The notes beneath the pieces are model-generated. The model made no database searches and was not told where the DNA came from. It worked only from the letters and a program-made list of their open reading frames with translations. Position numbers and translations under genes: made by a program. 64,000 bases of DNA from Campylorhamphus procurvoides (taxonomy: Eukaryota; Chordata; Aves; Passeriformes; Dendrocolaptidae): the NCBI GenBank assembly GCA_013396655.1, contig WBMV01000462.1, forward strand, positions 657,635 through 721,634, written 5' to 3'. The stretch's first letter is position 1; every line of letters starts with the position of its first letter. This document shows positions 11,728-24,600 of this stretch, in pieces.

Positions 11728-11750
11728 CTTTATAAAGCCATGGGGCGGGC
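11728..11750 (-). promoter_or_regulatory. Core promoter: TATA element with GC box
   Basis: CTTTATAAAG at 11728-11737 is palindromic, so a TATA box can be read on either strand. The GC box (GGGGCGGGC, 11742-11750) decides the direction: it lies immediately upstream of the TATA on the minus strand, as expected for Sp1-type sites, and would lie downstream of it on the plus strand. Transcription on the minus strand would start about 25-30 bases on, near 11700, just beyond the undetermined base at 11714. The signal-peptide exon lies about 370 bases further in the same direction. The surrounding 11740-11815 sequence is CpG-rich. The piece between the Ns at 11714 and 11844 is only about 130 bases, so its placement relative to the exon should be treated with care. 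Confidence 0.5.
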
Positions 11751-12057
11751 GGAGGGTGCGGGGGCTCCGCCGCGCTCGCTCCGGCCCTGCCTGCTCCTGC
11801 AGCGGAAAAACTTTGCCTTCTCTTCCCCCCACCCCTCTCTCTCNGAGTGGAAAGGAAAAGTGCATCCCTTGGGTGTTGGGGTGGCAAAACCCACCTGTGG
11901 CAGGCAAGAAACTGGGCTGGGAAGGAATAGAGAGTTGGGCTCCTGGAGATCTGCTCCTCTGTGTCACTCAGCATCCACCCCCTTCACACACTGGTAAACA
12001 CCAACTTTGAAAGGTTGCACTTGTGGCATTGTATGGCAGCAATACTAGGACAGGGCT

Positions 12058-12117
12058 GAGGGCTGGAACTGGATGATCTTTGAGGTCTCTTCCAACCCAA
12101 GCCTTTATATGATTCTG
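12058..12117 (+). mobile_element. CR1 LINE 3' tail fragment
   Basis: GGCTGGAACTGGATGATCTT followed by GAGGTCTCTTCCAACCCAAG and a degraded octamer tail, ending TATGATTCTG. Sense orientation. Confidence 0.85.
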
Positions 12118-13598
12118 CAGAAAAAAGCTGATATGACTCCACTCCAACAGTCCCTTCCCTCAGGTCCCAGGAGATATCCCATGGATATCACAGTGGTGGA
12201 CCCCTCAAAACCAAACTCAGGTCATCTGGAGACCAGAAAAGAAAGCAAAACCAAAATCCAGCCCTCTCCCTTAACTAAAATGCTTCAAAGACACTTTGCT
12301 GGTATCAAAACTTGCTTTTCAGTGCCATTAAACACCTGAACATCATTGCTGGGCACACACCCAGGTGACAGTCCCAGCTGTTGAGTTGTATTGATCTTTC
12401 ATGGAGCAGATTTCACCTACAGATTCACACCCTGAGCCACACCAAAGCATCCCAGCCCTCCCCGCTCTTTGCACAGCATCATCCTCAAGGCCTTCATCAT
12501 CCACAGGGAAAAAAAGGACTGTCACAACTTGAATTCCCAAACTCTGCCTCCCCTGAACTCCAGTTTCCTTGTCTGGTTTGGTCACTCAGCACAACAAGAA
12601 CCTGAGCAGCCACCAGGCATTCTCTGAGGGCAATGAGGAGTTAGGGATCACTCATCCTGACCCTAATTTGGGCTGTCTGGTGGAAGAACTCAGCACCACA
12701 GGGGTTTCTGTAGAACTTTAGACATTCATTCAGCATAAATCCTTGACCTGATGGAATGAGAGTTACTTGGACAGATCATTAATAGCAAACACATCAAAAC
12801 CTGCAAGCACAGGAGACCAAAACCCCCAAATCAAGCCAAGGGAAAAGGATTGCTCCCAGCCCACTCAGCTTGTAGCCTGGTAAAGGAGTTTCCTAATGGT
12901 TCAGTGGGGAAGAGCTGCAGGAAATCCCTCCCTTCACCTCTGAAACTGTTGAGATACCTGCCCCCTCCTACCAGCCTCCCTGTGAAACTGGAAAGCCTGA
13001 AGCATGAGCCACACAGAGGAAGAGATTCTCTGCTGAAAGAGCCTTTCACCAGGCAGAGGTGAAAGGCAGATTGGCTGCAAGCCCCTGAGCTGGGAGCTGG
13101 GAGGAGGAACACAGCATGTGCTGCCTGCAGCCACGTGGAGCCTGGGTACGGTGCCAGTGGGCAAACCTCTCACATGAAAACCCCTTCCAGGTCTTGCCTT
13201 TCAGGAGTAACCAGATGACTGGAGGCAAGTGAGACAAATTATCTGGTGCTCTATATCCAAGAGGAGCCTGGGGGCAAACTCTCCCAGTCCCACACCTGTG
13301 CACCCCTGCAAGCAGCTCTGCTGAGCACCCACTGGGTGACAGCCCAGCAGTGACAACGTCCATCACCACTGCTCCTCCCTCCTGCTTTAAAATATCCCTC
13401 TCCTCCCAGCTGGTCCTCCCCACAGGCTCCCAGCTGCCTCTGGCATGGAGCAGACAAGCTACTCCACAGCTCCCAAACACGAGAGATCCTCTCTCTCCCT
13501 TCCATGTACAGACCATGAAGTATTCCAGGTATACTGACATGGAATCAGGACACCTCAAAGCACCATCAGACCCTGTGGGTTGCAGATATCCTCCCCTT

Positions 13599-13679
13599 GT
13601 CCCTGCCCACAGCAGAAGGATCAGAGCCAGGTGATCTTTAAGGTCCCTTCCCACCTAAATCATTCTGATTTTATGATTC
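13599..13679 (+). mobile_element. CR1 LINE 3' tail fragment
   Basis: GTCCCTGCCCACAGCAGAAG, GGTGATCTTTAAGGTCCCTT and a diverged CATTCTGATTTTATGATTCC end. Sense orientation. Confidence 0.85.
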
Positions 13680-16340
13680 CCTGCAATCCCTCCTCATGAT
13701 ACCAAAGGAATCACTTGATCCACAGTATTTCTCTGTATGTTCTTGAGAAGGCACTGCCAGATGTGGGGAACCATTTCAGCCCCAGGTACATAAATGATGC
13801 TGGGGCTGCTCATCCCATACATCTCTGACCATACAAATAGAACCATACCCCATTTTGTCTTCTCCAGCAGCAAGTGAAAATCCCACTAACCCAGGTGTTG
13901 GCATTCCCTGCCCTTCCAGAGGCATACAGCTATAGGAAGTGGAAAAGCTCCAGAGAGGGGGATACCTGAAGCACCAAACCACTGCAAACAAGGAAATAAC
14001 AGCAGCTCAGAGCAGTACACTCACTCACCACCCATTTTCCAAGGGCTCTCCTACTCCAAGATCAAGCCAGACTATCCAAACCTGGACCTACATCAGATGC
14101 AAAGCAACTCAACCAACTGAGAACCTGGCCCAGGAAGCTTTTACTGAGCACCGAGTTCCCAGTTTCTTTCCAGGTGATTTCAAAGCTTGCACAGACCTGT
14201 TTGCCCCTCCTCAACAACAACAGAGAAATAAAGAAAGAAGCTTGTAATGGCAAACTGGAAAATTCCAGCAGCCACATGCCAAGTTGAAGAGCCAACCTCT
14301 GGGCTGCAGTGGGCCAGATCATCTGGTGCTGGGAGCTCTAAGGAGGTTTACATGAGCTGGGTTGGTTGATGCCAACTCCAAATCCCTCCAGCAGCCACTC
14401 AGGGTAACATCTGACCAGGCAAGGAACACACTGCAGCAGTGGCAGGTGGCCAAACATCTTTAAGGAACAACAGTTTATAGAAGTATTTTCATGGCTAAAT
14501 GCATCTTGAGCACAGCTGGCTGTTGTTTATAGGATGGAGGACATTTGAGAGCCTTCCAAAAAAAAGCATAAGAAATATAGGTACATTTTTAAAAAAAATA
14601 ATTTATATTCTATGAAATCATCACTAGCATTCAGCCCCAAACCCCAAAAGGCCATTGCTCTGTAGTTTGAAAGTATTGGGAGGATCAGAGTGGCCCTCAG
14701 TGTTATTGATAACCAGTTACACCCCATGGCCAGCTGATGGGAATACACTGAAAGTGAGATAGGAGAGTTACCTGAGCTGTTGTATAAATAACTAAGACAG
14801 GCAACTGCTCTTAGGAAGGATTTCAAATGCTATTTATGAAGAGCACACATGAAAAACAGCAATTTTCCCCCACAGTCTTAGTGCTTGCCTTTACTCTTTG
14901 CCCATATATAAACACAGTCACATCCCTACCCTTAATTCAGTTTTTATCAATTGTCCTTTGGTGAAGTGAGATCCAAAGTCACAATTCTGACTTAGGGTCT
15001 CACACCTGCTCTCTTGGAAATGATTGCTCCCCAAATCCAGCTTGAAAAAATTGAGAATTTAATGCTACTGAGACATTTTGGATTGAGAGGCTTGAAAAAT
15101 AAAGCTATTCATTTATCCACAGAGGAAGCTTCACATCTGGTATCCCAGAGCTGAACACTGTCCCAAACTCAGTGCTCTGTGTGGTCTTTAATTTGAGCAA
15201 AGTGTTTACTGAACTGTCCAGGACTGCTCATATCCATTCCACCCTGTGAAGAGCTGCAGAGTGGCAGCAGCTTCCCCAGTGGCCCAAAACCTTCCTGAAA
15301 ACACTGTTTTAAACAAAGGTCATCACAAATCTGCATTTATAGAACGTGATGGGTGGCACATCAACACTGATAGTGCAAGATATGAGGTGATACCACAAAG
15401 AACAGATAGTCGATGCTCTAATTAGAATCCAGGCTGGCTGATGTGATTAATAGATTCAATAGGTACCTCCCAAATAGGGAAAAAATGTAGAACTCTTTCT
15501 AGGGTTAATATTTTTTTTCTTCCAGAAAGCCAAAGAACAAAACACAAATAAAAATCTCACCTATTTTGGCTTTGTAGGCCAGATTCTTTACAAAACAGCC
15601 ACAGTGCTGGGAGCTGGACAGCCAATTCTCCCACATCCCAGTGGAAATTCAAATCTGATTTTTGCCATGAGGTGGCACCAGGACAAGCCCCATCAGTGGA
15701 AAGAGCAGCCAACACAAGGTGGGGCTTGTTTTTTCGTATGTTTAAATGTTTCATAGTCAGAAAAGTCTGTTTAATAGAGGAAATAGCATTATAAAGAAAA
15801 CAGACTTTCCACTCCTCCTCTTTTTCCAGTGTTGTTGCCTTCTCTTCAGTTTCATGTTAATGAGTCCAAGCCTTGTATGTGTTTGAACCATCCTGATCTA
15901 TGAAATGCAGAGGGATAAATTGCTCTGTGGTGCCTACTGAGAAGGATGAACTCAGTTGACCTTTTCCCCCTTTCATCCCATTGCTCTCCATGCCCATTGC
16001 CAGGCTGAAGGACTGGCAGGAGCTGCCATCCCCCTTCACATCCCTGTGTTTTATTTCCCCAGGCCCTATGATCTGCAATCAGTGGCTCAGGCTAAACCCT
16101 ATTTAATCTGTCTAGACTTCAGGAGATAATCCCTGGGGCTGCAGAAAGTGCTGTGTTAAACCAAGAGGCTGCTCAGTAACAGGGACCTGTGACTTACCCT
16201 ATGATCTTCACAAGGGTCAAGAAATGAAGAAGTTCCCAAACTCTACTTGACCCCAAGGATACCACAGACTTTGTTTTCTAGCTCCAGTTTGTCCATCATA
16301 ATCATGCCTGAAGGTTAAAGGTGAGCCCAAGCCACAAAAC

Positions 16341-16433
16341 CTGTGTACAGGTCCCAGATCATCCAGCAGCATCTGGTTCCAGGGGTTCAGCTTGGGGGCC
16401 TCATCAGTGTTTCCATCTAGATCATTTTCATTG
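16341..16433 (-). other. Weak candidate exon, 93 bases, open frame
   Basis: On the minus strand a pyrimidine-rich tract ending in CTCTTAG precedes a 93-base segment that ends ACACAG followed by GTTTTG. Length is a multiple of three and both boundaries are phase 2, so it could be skipped or inserted without frame change. The frame is open and reads acidic and asparagine-rich: NENDLDGNTDEAPK, then LNPWNQMLLDDLGPV. The donor is poor at positions +3 to +6, and the frame stays open well beyond both ends, from an ATG at 16546 to a stop at 16217. I recognise no family. It would not belong to the 11.3-kb gene, which runs the other way from its promoter. Confidence 0.15.
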
Positions 16434-17489
16434 CTAAGAGATGTTATCAGACCAAGTACAAATGAGACAAAGAAGGCCAAGGCCCATTTGGTTTTAAATC
16501 TGGCCAAGGATGTCAAAGGCAGCAAGAGCAGCTTCTCCCAACACATCAGTAATAAAATAAAAACTATAGAAAATGTTCATGTCTAAGCACACCCCAAATT
16601 AGCATCATTTATGGATATTCTGCTCAGGTCTAAAAACTGATTAAAGCATCCCAGTACATTTTGGTTGCATCACCTCATGGTGCTCTCATGCTCTAGGCCC
16701 TCCTCAAAAAAAGCATTAGAGCAACTTAAGTCCTAAAGATTTCACTTTACCAAACAATTCTCAGCCACATTTTCCCTCCTCTAATATTCCTGTCAATTAA
16801 CCACATAGCACAATTTCCAGGCAGCTCTTTCCATTTCAAATTTTGTGGCATTAGCCATGCCAAAAAAAAGGCACATTCTGTAGATTCCCCTTTGATTTCC
16901 CAAGATTACAGGTTCATTCCACCCAGAGCTTCTGGAGTGACAAACCCCTTCATTTAGTTGTCTTTTCCCCTCCTTGTTGAAGTAGTGGTTTAGAAATTAT
17001 GAGAATGCAGGCATTCTGTGTGCACCACCCAGCTGTCAAAAAGCAATCCAGACAACGGCACTCAGTCTTACTAAGGCTAAGCTACTGTCTAAATAGACAG
17101 GGGAAATAAAACATCAGGCAAAGCAGTCATTTTTGGGGATGAATCACTCGAGGAATCCAGTCCAGCTACAGAGTGGGCTCTAAGATGACTTATTTTCACT
17201 TCTCATTTCAGTCTTTCCAGTAAGTCACCTTCAAACACATCACCTTTCCACAAATTCCCTGCAGTAACTTACTCCCTTCTCTCCACACAGATGAATTCTC
17301 CAGTTTGGGGAGCTTTAGGAAGACTAAAATGCATGGCTGAAGGTGCAGACCATGGCCAGAACAAGGCACCAGATCGGGAACATCTTTACCTAGAGACACA
17401 AAGCTCCTCCATCCACATTCAGCACCAAAATATCCCCCAGGTCCCCCCTTCTCCTGCTCACCCTGGCTCATGTTCCAGCCCCTCAGCCT

Positions 17490-17572
17490 CTTATTTCCAC
17501 TGGGTTTGCAGGAAGCAGCATCCATACATCCATTATTTCAGCTGGGATTTCAGGATGCAGCACCCACATATC
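17490..17572. repeat. Two-copy degenerate tandem repeat, unit about 42 bases
   Basis: The segments 17490-17530 and 17531-17572 align end to end: TTATTTCCACTGGG/TTATTTCAGCTGGG, then GCAGGAAGCAGCATCC/TCAGGATGCAGCACCC, each ending ACATC/ATATC. Divergence is visible, so this is an old local duplication rather than an active minisatellite. Confidence 0.7.
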
Positions 17573-20500
17573 CCCTATATTTCTACAACACTCAGATACT
17601 GTTGGGGGATTATATTCCCAGTGCTGGGGTGTCTCTGTAGCATCTACAGTCTGCTGAGATTGTTCTCAGGCTCTGAAACCACAGATTGGTTGGTCACTTC
17701 TTGCTGAATTAATCTTTAAATAATAGTTTAGTTCCCAGTCCAGTTCCAGACCAGATCAGCATTCTAAAGCCTCATTTTTACTAATTTTGGGGGTGTTTTT
17801 TAAATTTATTTTTACATTTGTCAGAGACCTCTGGCAAGTCCAAAGAGGTTTGGCCACACAATGTATCTTCAAGACCAGCAGTGCAAAATATCCACCAGCA
17901 TTTCACATCCCTCTGACGATCTTATCCAGTAAAAAACCAGCCCTAATTGTTCTTTCCTGAAGCACTAGAAGGCCCCTATGAGAGAACAGACATACACACC
18001 ATGGGTTTGCTTTTCCTTTTTACCTGCAGCCCCCTCCCCAGAGAGTGAGGAGATCTCTAAGAGCACTTCTAATCACCCCAAATATCTTTGGGGTTTCTGG
18101 GTTAAAAAGGTTTGCTGTATCACCAAACAATGTTCCAGTGCAATCACAGCCACAGCTTCATTACTCCTTGTGGTTTAATTAGCCCTGGGAAGCAGCACTG
18201 GCCTTGTTAGGGGGGTTGCAGATGTGTAGAGAATCCCCCAGATATTTAATGCCTGCAGACAACTCCTAAACATTTAGGAATAGATATCTGCCTCATTCCC
18301 AAGTTGGCATAGGGATTCCTGTGGTCCTGATCAGGACCAGATGTGTGGGTTTTTACTGCTGGTGATCACAGCAATTTGGCAGTGCAACTCCTACAGGAAA
18401 GCTGGGAGACTCAGCTGGGTCCTGCCTCTTCCCCTAGACCCATCCTGATGGGAAGTTTCCTCCCCAAAAATCTTTAAAAGTCAAAGGAAATAACCTTCTG
18501 CTGAGTCCTGAGCAGCTCCCGCCTGATTCAGTCCCTTCCCTCTCTGAACATCACAAAACAGCACCAAAATGCTACAAGAGATTTATTCTCCTTTCAAGTC
18601 TATCCAGATTCATTCAGACAAATCACAAGCCCAGGGCTACAGCAGACCTGTCCCAAACCTTCTGCTAAAGGGCACAAACTCCAGAATACCCTCAGCAACT
18701 CCCCCTCCACAGAAGCCAAGTCCCTCTGGGCCAGCAGAGCCCTTGACAGCTCATTCCACTTCCCAGCTGCGTGGTTCCACATTTATGGGTGCCTTTCCCC
18801 TTTTTCCTGCCTCAATGCCCTTTATTTACCTGTCATACAGCTTGTTTTCCTCTGCCAAGACTTCCCCATGGCTTTGTATTCATAAATCATGAGGCCAGAG
18901 GGGTTCATGTTTCACAGAGGCCACGGAGCTTCAATGAATTAAGTTTTGTTTGAACTAGAGTATCTTTTTTAGTAAACCAAACAAACTTCTTGACCTGACT
19001 TGTACTGCAGCAAAAAGGAGCCCAGAAAGAGCTCCTGGCTGCAGCAGGAAGGTATTTTGCTTTAGAAGTCAAGTAAAACAGCTCCTTCATGGCACTGCTG
19101 AGAGAATGGAAGGTCTGAGGAGACACCCTCAGCTCAGACATGTTCTGCTGGGTCCAAATCTCATCTGTGTGAGGGCCTTTCATACAATCCTGGCAGTCTT
19201 TAAACTACCATTGGTGCCTTCTTGCAGTTTAAGATGCTTTTCTTGGTGTCAGGATTGGTCCCACTGAGCAGTCGTTCTCCCCTTTAGTCCCTGGCTTCAG
19301 CTGCATTGTGTGTATATTATATGTATGTTTTTTATATGTTTTATCCAGCTAAAATGCTCAACTGATTTAAGTGCCTGTGGCTCCATCAAAGGCAATGAGG
19401 CTTCACACATTTCTGCTCACGGCACCTCTGCTCCCATCCCTTCCTTTAAATCAAGAGGCCAGTACTCCATCACCAGACATGACTGATTTAATTTCCAGGG
19501 TGACATTAAATCCTGTTGCTAACTGGACTCTCATTCTGCAATCTTCCCCAAGACCCACAGGAAATTCAATCCCTTTCCAGAAATGCCTTTACATTCAGAC
19601 AATAATTTATTCCCAGCTCATGCAGAACTTGAGCACTTACTGATCAATTCTATGGGCATCTCTATAAGTGGGGCTCCCATGACTCCACCCAGGCAATGTC
19701 AAACCTAAAAATCAGAAATTCTGGGACTATTTTCCCCAGTTCTGTGCTCAGATATTCACTTGAGGGATATTGTAGCCCATATTCCACTTTTAAGGATCTG
19801 TGTATTTAAAAAGACAGACAAGGCTTCAGATGAAGGATTCAATTGACAAAGGTCACCAGCAAACATGACTAATCCATTATGCTGTTAAACAACTCAACAT
19901 GCAGGGGTTAATCAATGCTAGCCCAAGGTCTAATCCCTCTTTCTGCTAAATAACTCACTGAAAACAAACTCAGCCTGCTAATGTTCTGGAAAGGAAGATA
20001 AATGCATAGAAGGCTTGAGAAGGTTCAGTTTTCAGAGCTCTCAGTTACTCTCAAGCCTGACTACTGTCAGTCTGGCCAGATGTTATTCCCATCCTTGAGA
20101 GGACATGGATTAGGGGAAGGTTGGCTGGCACCCTGCCAGTTTGAAAAGTCAAAGCCCTGGATTCCTCCTCGCCCTGGGTTAGCAGGGCTGTCCTGCACAC
20201 ACAAAGCGAGTCGCTTTTCCCCTGGGGTTCCTGTGTGTATTCCAGACCCCTATTTATAGCTGTGATTTGTGCTTTTACAAGACGGTAATTTCGTGCTGCT
20301 CATAAATCTTCCCCTGAAAACTGGTATTTGTAGGTCAGCGAGGAGAGGAAGCCAGCAACCAAAATTACTGAACTTCTGCAGAAACTCTACAATTCAGCCA
20401 CAGACACTGAAATGCAATTAGGAGGAATCAAAGGACCTTGTGTTGTCTCTCCTGTTGGAAGGGGACATGTTTGTTCCATGAGGATCAGCAGCTGCTGCCT

Positions 20501-21641
20501 ACACATTGAGGAGGTTGTTGGGCATCTGGGAAGAGGATGACACCATTTGCTTACCCTGTGGATACAACACCAACATGCCAGCCAAGTTTGGACTGGCAAG
20601 TCACATCACTGGCATTATGTCATTAAAGCATTTGTTCCTGTTGATTTTTCTTGCATTTCCTTCACCTCTGGGATTGCATTTTCCCTCAAAAGGGAGCAGA
20701 GAGTCAGCAGCAGACTATTTCCTTTGACATTTAAAGATTTTGGGAGGAAAGTAATACCAGTTTAAGCTCTGCAGTGTTGAAAAGCCCACAAATAAAAACC
20801 CAACTAACTTGTCTTTAAAATCCTCCTGTGTCCCATTGATTTGGGGGCAGCCTTGCAAAAGTCCAGTTGCTTGGGATAAATGGCCCCACAGAGTTACTGC
20901 AGGTGACACCAGCTTTTAACAAGCAGTGCAATGTGGGATTCTCAGGATGCAGAACCTCAGATACCACTCTCCTTTTTCCCTGTCAATGCTTCCAACACTA
21001 ATAACTACAGGAGAGCCCTCAGGGCCATGCCCATCCTTGAATTCATTACACCCCTGCTGCATCACTGGAGCAAAATAGCTTTTACTCCAATTGCCTCACT
21101 GTTACAGGTAAACAGGCTCTTTGCACTTGGAAAAGATGCTCAGTTACTGAAGGAAAAGTATTCAAAAGCCATTTTCCAAGCTGCATTCAACTGCAAGGGT
21201 CCCTCAACTTCCAAATAACTTCACTTTTCTTCATGACAGTTCCTCCTGCCTCCAAGTGAGCAACAAGAGACTCACAGGAGGTTTACTGCTTGGTTAAGCA
21301 CCCAAAACACTCACTGCTTTTCTCAGCTCATTTTTGTTATACACCACTGGAAACTGCCATGTCCACAGAATAGCTCCATAGGGAGTTTGCAACCTGCTTC
21401 TTTCCCTCTGAGCTCTCCAGGCCTGTCTAAACCTGATACAGCAGAGGCATCATATGAAAAAAAATATGATTGCAAAGCAGAATCAGTCCAACACAAACTC
21501 TCAAAAAATAGCTTTAGAAAAATCAAGTCTCCTCCTAAAGACCCCATGTCTGAGCTCTGCTTAGTCACACCCAAGTGTGTCCATAGAACTCATTCAGCCC
21601 CAGAAATGCCTCTTTGACTTCACTGAGGGTTTTTCTCTAGC

Positions 21642-21654
21642 AAAAAAAAAAAAA
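21642..21654. repeat. Poly-A run, 13 bases
   Basis: Uninterrupted A run after CTCTAGC. No retroposed copy of a gene was recognised upstream of it, so it is treated as a simple homopolymer. Confidence 0.8.
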
Positions 21655-24600
21655 GCCCAGGTGCTGGGACTGGGATGTGAATTAGGCCAGTCATTCATGG
21701 CCAGCCAGACCTGCATTCCTGCCTGCTGGCATCCCCATCCCTCCCTGCACACTTTGGGCCATTAGCAAGGGGCAATGCATTCCCCATTCCCAGCACCGGA
21801 GGATCTCGGCTGGGTGGGCCCCCATGGATGAAGGGGAGCTGGGATCTCACCCAGCAGCTCTGACAGACCCTTGCTGGAGCAGGAGGCAGCAAATGTGGAA
21901 AGCAGATGTGTGAGTGGAGGAAATCGGGTTTGCAGGAGACAAGGAGAGGAAGCCGGAGCCTGCGGGAGCAGCACCTGTCCCACCAAAGCCACTCACATGC
22001 TCCTAATAAAATGATTTGGAGTAAAGACAGGCACTCCAACCAAGCAGTCCTCTCCCACATCCCCTGCTAGTTTGTCTTAGCACTGCAGGAAGCAGTCTAG
22101 CCTGTGAGATACCAAGAGACAGCAGCAGGGACCAGGCTGAGGACTTCCAGCAGCAAGATGAGCAAAGCTCCTGCCTGGATTGGGAGCTGCCCTTAAAAAG
22201 CCAAAGGAAAGAGCCTTTTGACCCAGTCAGTGGCATGGGGAAGAAACCTAAAATATTTCCAAGCTCCTCTACTGACTTGGTGAATCAATCACTGAAGTTA
22301 AACAGCAGTCCCTGTGCTGGTTTGGGAAAAAAACACCAAATTTTGGATATTTTGAGATGCAGTACTGTGTACCTGATTCAGAGCACAGATTTACACCTGG
22401 CCTCCTCCCTCCCAGCTAAGGAAGATAAATGATAAGTTTCCACAAAATTTAGTCCCAGGGAAGCAGAGCTTGCCAACCCCAAAGGAAGCAAACATGTCAA
22501 AATCAGTCTCAGGCAGCTCTGAAAAATATCCTGTTAATCCTTCACCTGTGACTTTTCACTTGATCTACTCCAAGGCAGGATGAAGGGAAAAAACTCAGAA
22601 GTGCCCTTTTTTGGGGTATGAAGGGTTGTGGTTTAATTCAGTGTTAATTCTGGAGTGTTGGTCATGACTGTGCAGTGTTGTACTGAAAGCTGCACAGTCA
22701 CACCATACAAGGTTTAGGGGGTTTGGTGTATTCTGTAATAGCACAACTGTGTCTTAGTGCTGGGAACACCACAGATGTGCTGGGTCAATCCTTCCCCAAC
22801 AGAGCTATATGCTGACCTCTTCAGCACCTGCATTTTTGCATCCCCAAATGAATAACTAAATACCTCTGAATATCTGTATTCCTCCAGTCAGTAGTTTAAG
22901 CATCGATTGAGCAAATTCCTCACCCAGGTTGAAAACACATTTATGAAAATATCAGTCTACAGTCCACTGAAAAATCATTATCCCACAAAATCCCCTCGGT
23001 GTAAATAAAGCCAGACAAGTCCAGTTGCTGCTCTGCACTCTCCTTGTTACAGTCCAAATTCTCTCAGTTATTGAAAGAGATTCCAGTCTCCCAAAGGGAC
23101 CCTCTGGAATCCCAGAGCAAGCCCCCAGCCCCAGCAGTGACTCACTTTGCTCATTCCTTCCTGTGATTCATTCTACCACACACATTATCCCCACAGGACA
23201 GGACAGATATGTGCCTGGTGGCTGTTTTATCTGCTGCCAGCTGCAACTTCTCCGTGTGCTGCAACATCTGATATGTGAAGCCTGATAAGCCATATCCATG
23301 TCTTCCTTATCATTTCCATTTACTCAAGTCCCATGAATACAGAAGGAATAATACCTTGCAGTACAATGTGGCCTTCAGAGTCACTGAGCATCTCAGATCA
23401 CTACAAATGTTCAGCACAAAGTGTTTAATAGCAGGACTGAGATCAACATTTGCTGGTAAAAATGTCAGTTCAGTGTAACCGAAGTTATTTCACCTGCAGA
23501 TCCTCCCATGCACAAAACTAAGCTTTGCCAAGAATTGTGCACATTCAGCATTTTCCACAACAGCATCAAGAATCAAGAGCAAGTTTGGGCCATTTGCACA
23601 AAGGCCCAGGGGCAGATTATTTGCAGGATTTGTTACAGCAGCTCTGAGAAAGTGATATGCAATGAGAGCACTGGCATTAAGAGACAGTGCTCAAGAGGGC
23701 AGCTCACTGAGGGATGTATCCAGCACCCTGCAAATGCTGCTTCCAGGAATGTTACATGGGTTTGGAAGCCCTCCATGTGTGGAACACATCAGCAGCCCAG
23801 AAGAGCCTCTCCTTTTCACTCTCTGATTGACCACCTCACAGACAGCCCAATTAGAAGCAAGAGGTGTGAACAGGAGATCATCACAACCCTCTCCTGCAAC
23901 TCTCCTCCCAGCAAGGAGCTCTCCCCTTCCCTTTCCAGGCTCCAGCTGCCCCCATGCCACTCCAGGACCAACCATCAGGGCCATTTCTCCTGCACAGTAA
24001 AGGTCATACAATATAGACATGTTTTCAACATCATGCTCAAGCCAAATTGCAATTAACTGCACAGGGTTATTCATCCCCTCACAGGCTCTGCTATGACAAG
24101 GACTTAACATTATTAGTTTAACAGAAGCTCTGTTGTTTCCTGAATGCTGTGTTGGCATCAATAGCCCTGGGGATGAGGAAAAGAGCTGCTCTCTGTAGCA
24201 TCACTCCCATCCCTTCTAAAGCTCAGTAATACAAAGAGGAGATAATCTATGGCCTTTGTTAGGAACCGGACAGGCTGCAAACTCCAGCTTACTATGGCTT
24301 TTGATAATTCTGGGAGCATCCCTGCCTAAACACTGCTCAGACTGACAAGTGGCCCTTCCTAGACACGCTGTCCCTTCTGGGGCACTCACCATTGGTTTCT
24401 TCCCAAAAGCAAGAGGCACTGCTCCAGTGTTCCCCTCTTCCCCAAGTCTGGCTCTCACAGTGACTGCAACAGCTCCTGGGGGTCTTAGAGGGAATTATAC
24501 CCAGCATGTGCTCTGGAGGAGGCACCAGTTCATAAACACATCTGTGCCAGTGGTACAAACATGCCATCTATTACTGCCAGAGCTTGAAATAAATGAAGCT

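Larger units (their letters stand above)
11150..11835. other. CpG island over the gene start, interrupted by a CR1 tail
   Basis: CpG dinucleotides, scarce elsewhere in the window, are frequent at 11190-11400 and again at 11714-11815. The part between (about 11440-11656) is a CR1 tail. CpG islands of this kind mark promoters and first exons in vertebrates. A weaker CpG shoulder continues left to about 10380, inside the putative first intron. Confidence 0.6.

Noticed and set aside
13046..13654. Longest open frame, 202 codons, minus strand
   Set aside because: It begins within a CR1 tail, has no recognisable domain, no splice context and cysteine/tryptophan-rich random-looking composition.
15561..15654. 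Minus-strand exon-like segment ending ATAG and GTGAGA
   Set aside because: Its phase does not fit the neighbouring candidate at 16341-16433, because the required frame contains a stop.
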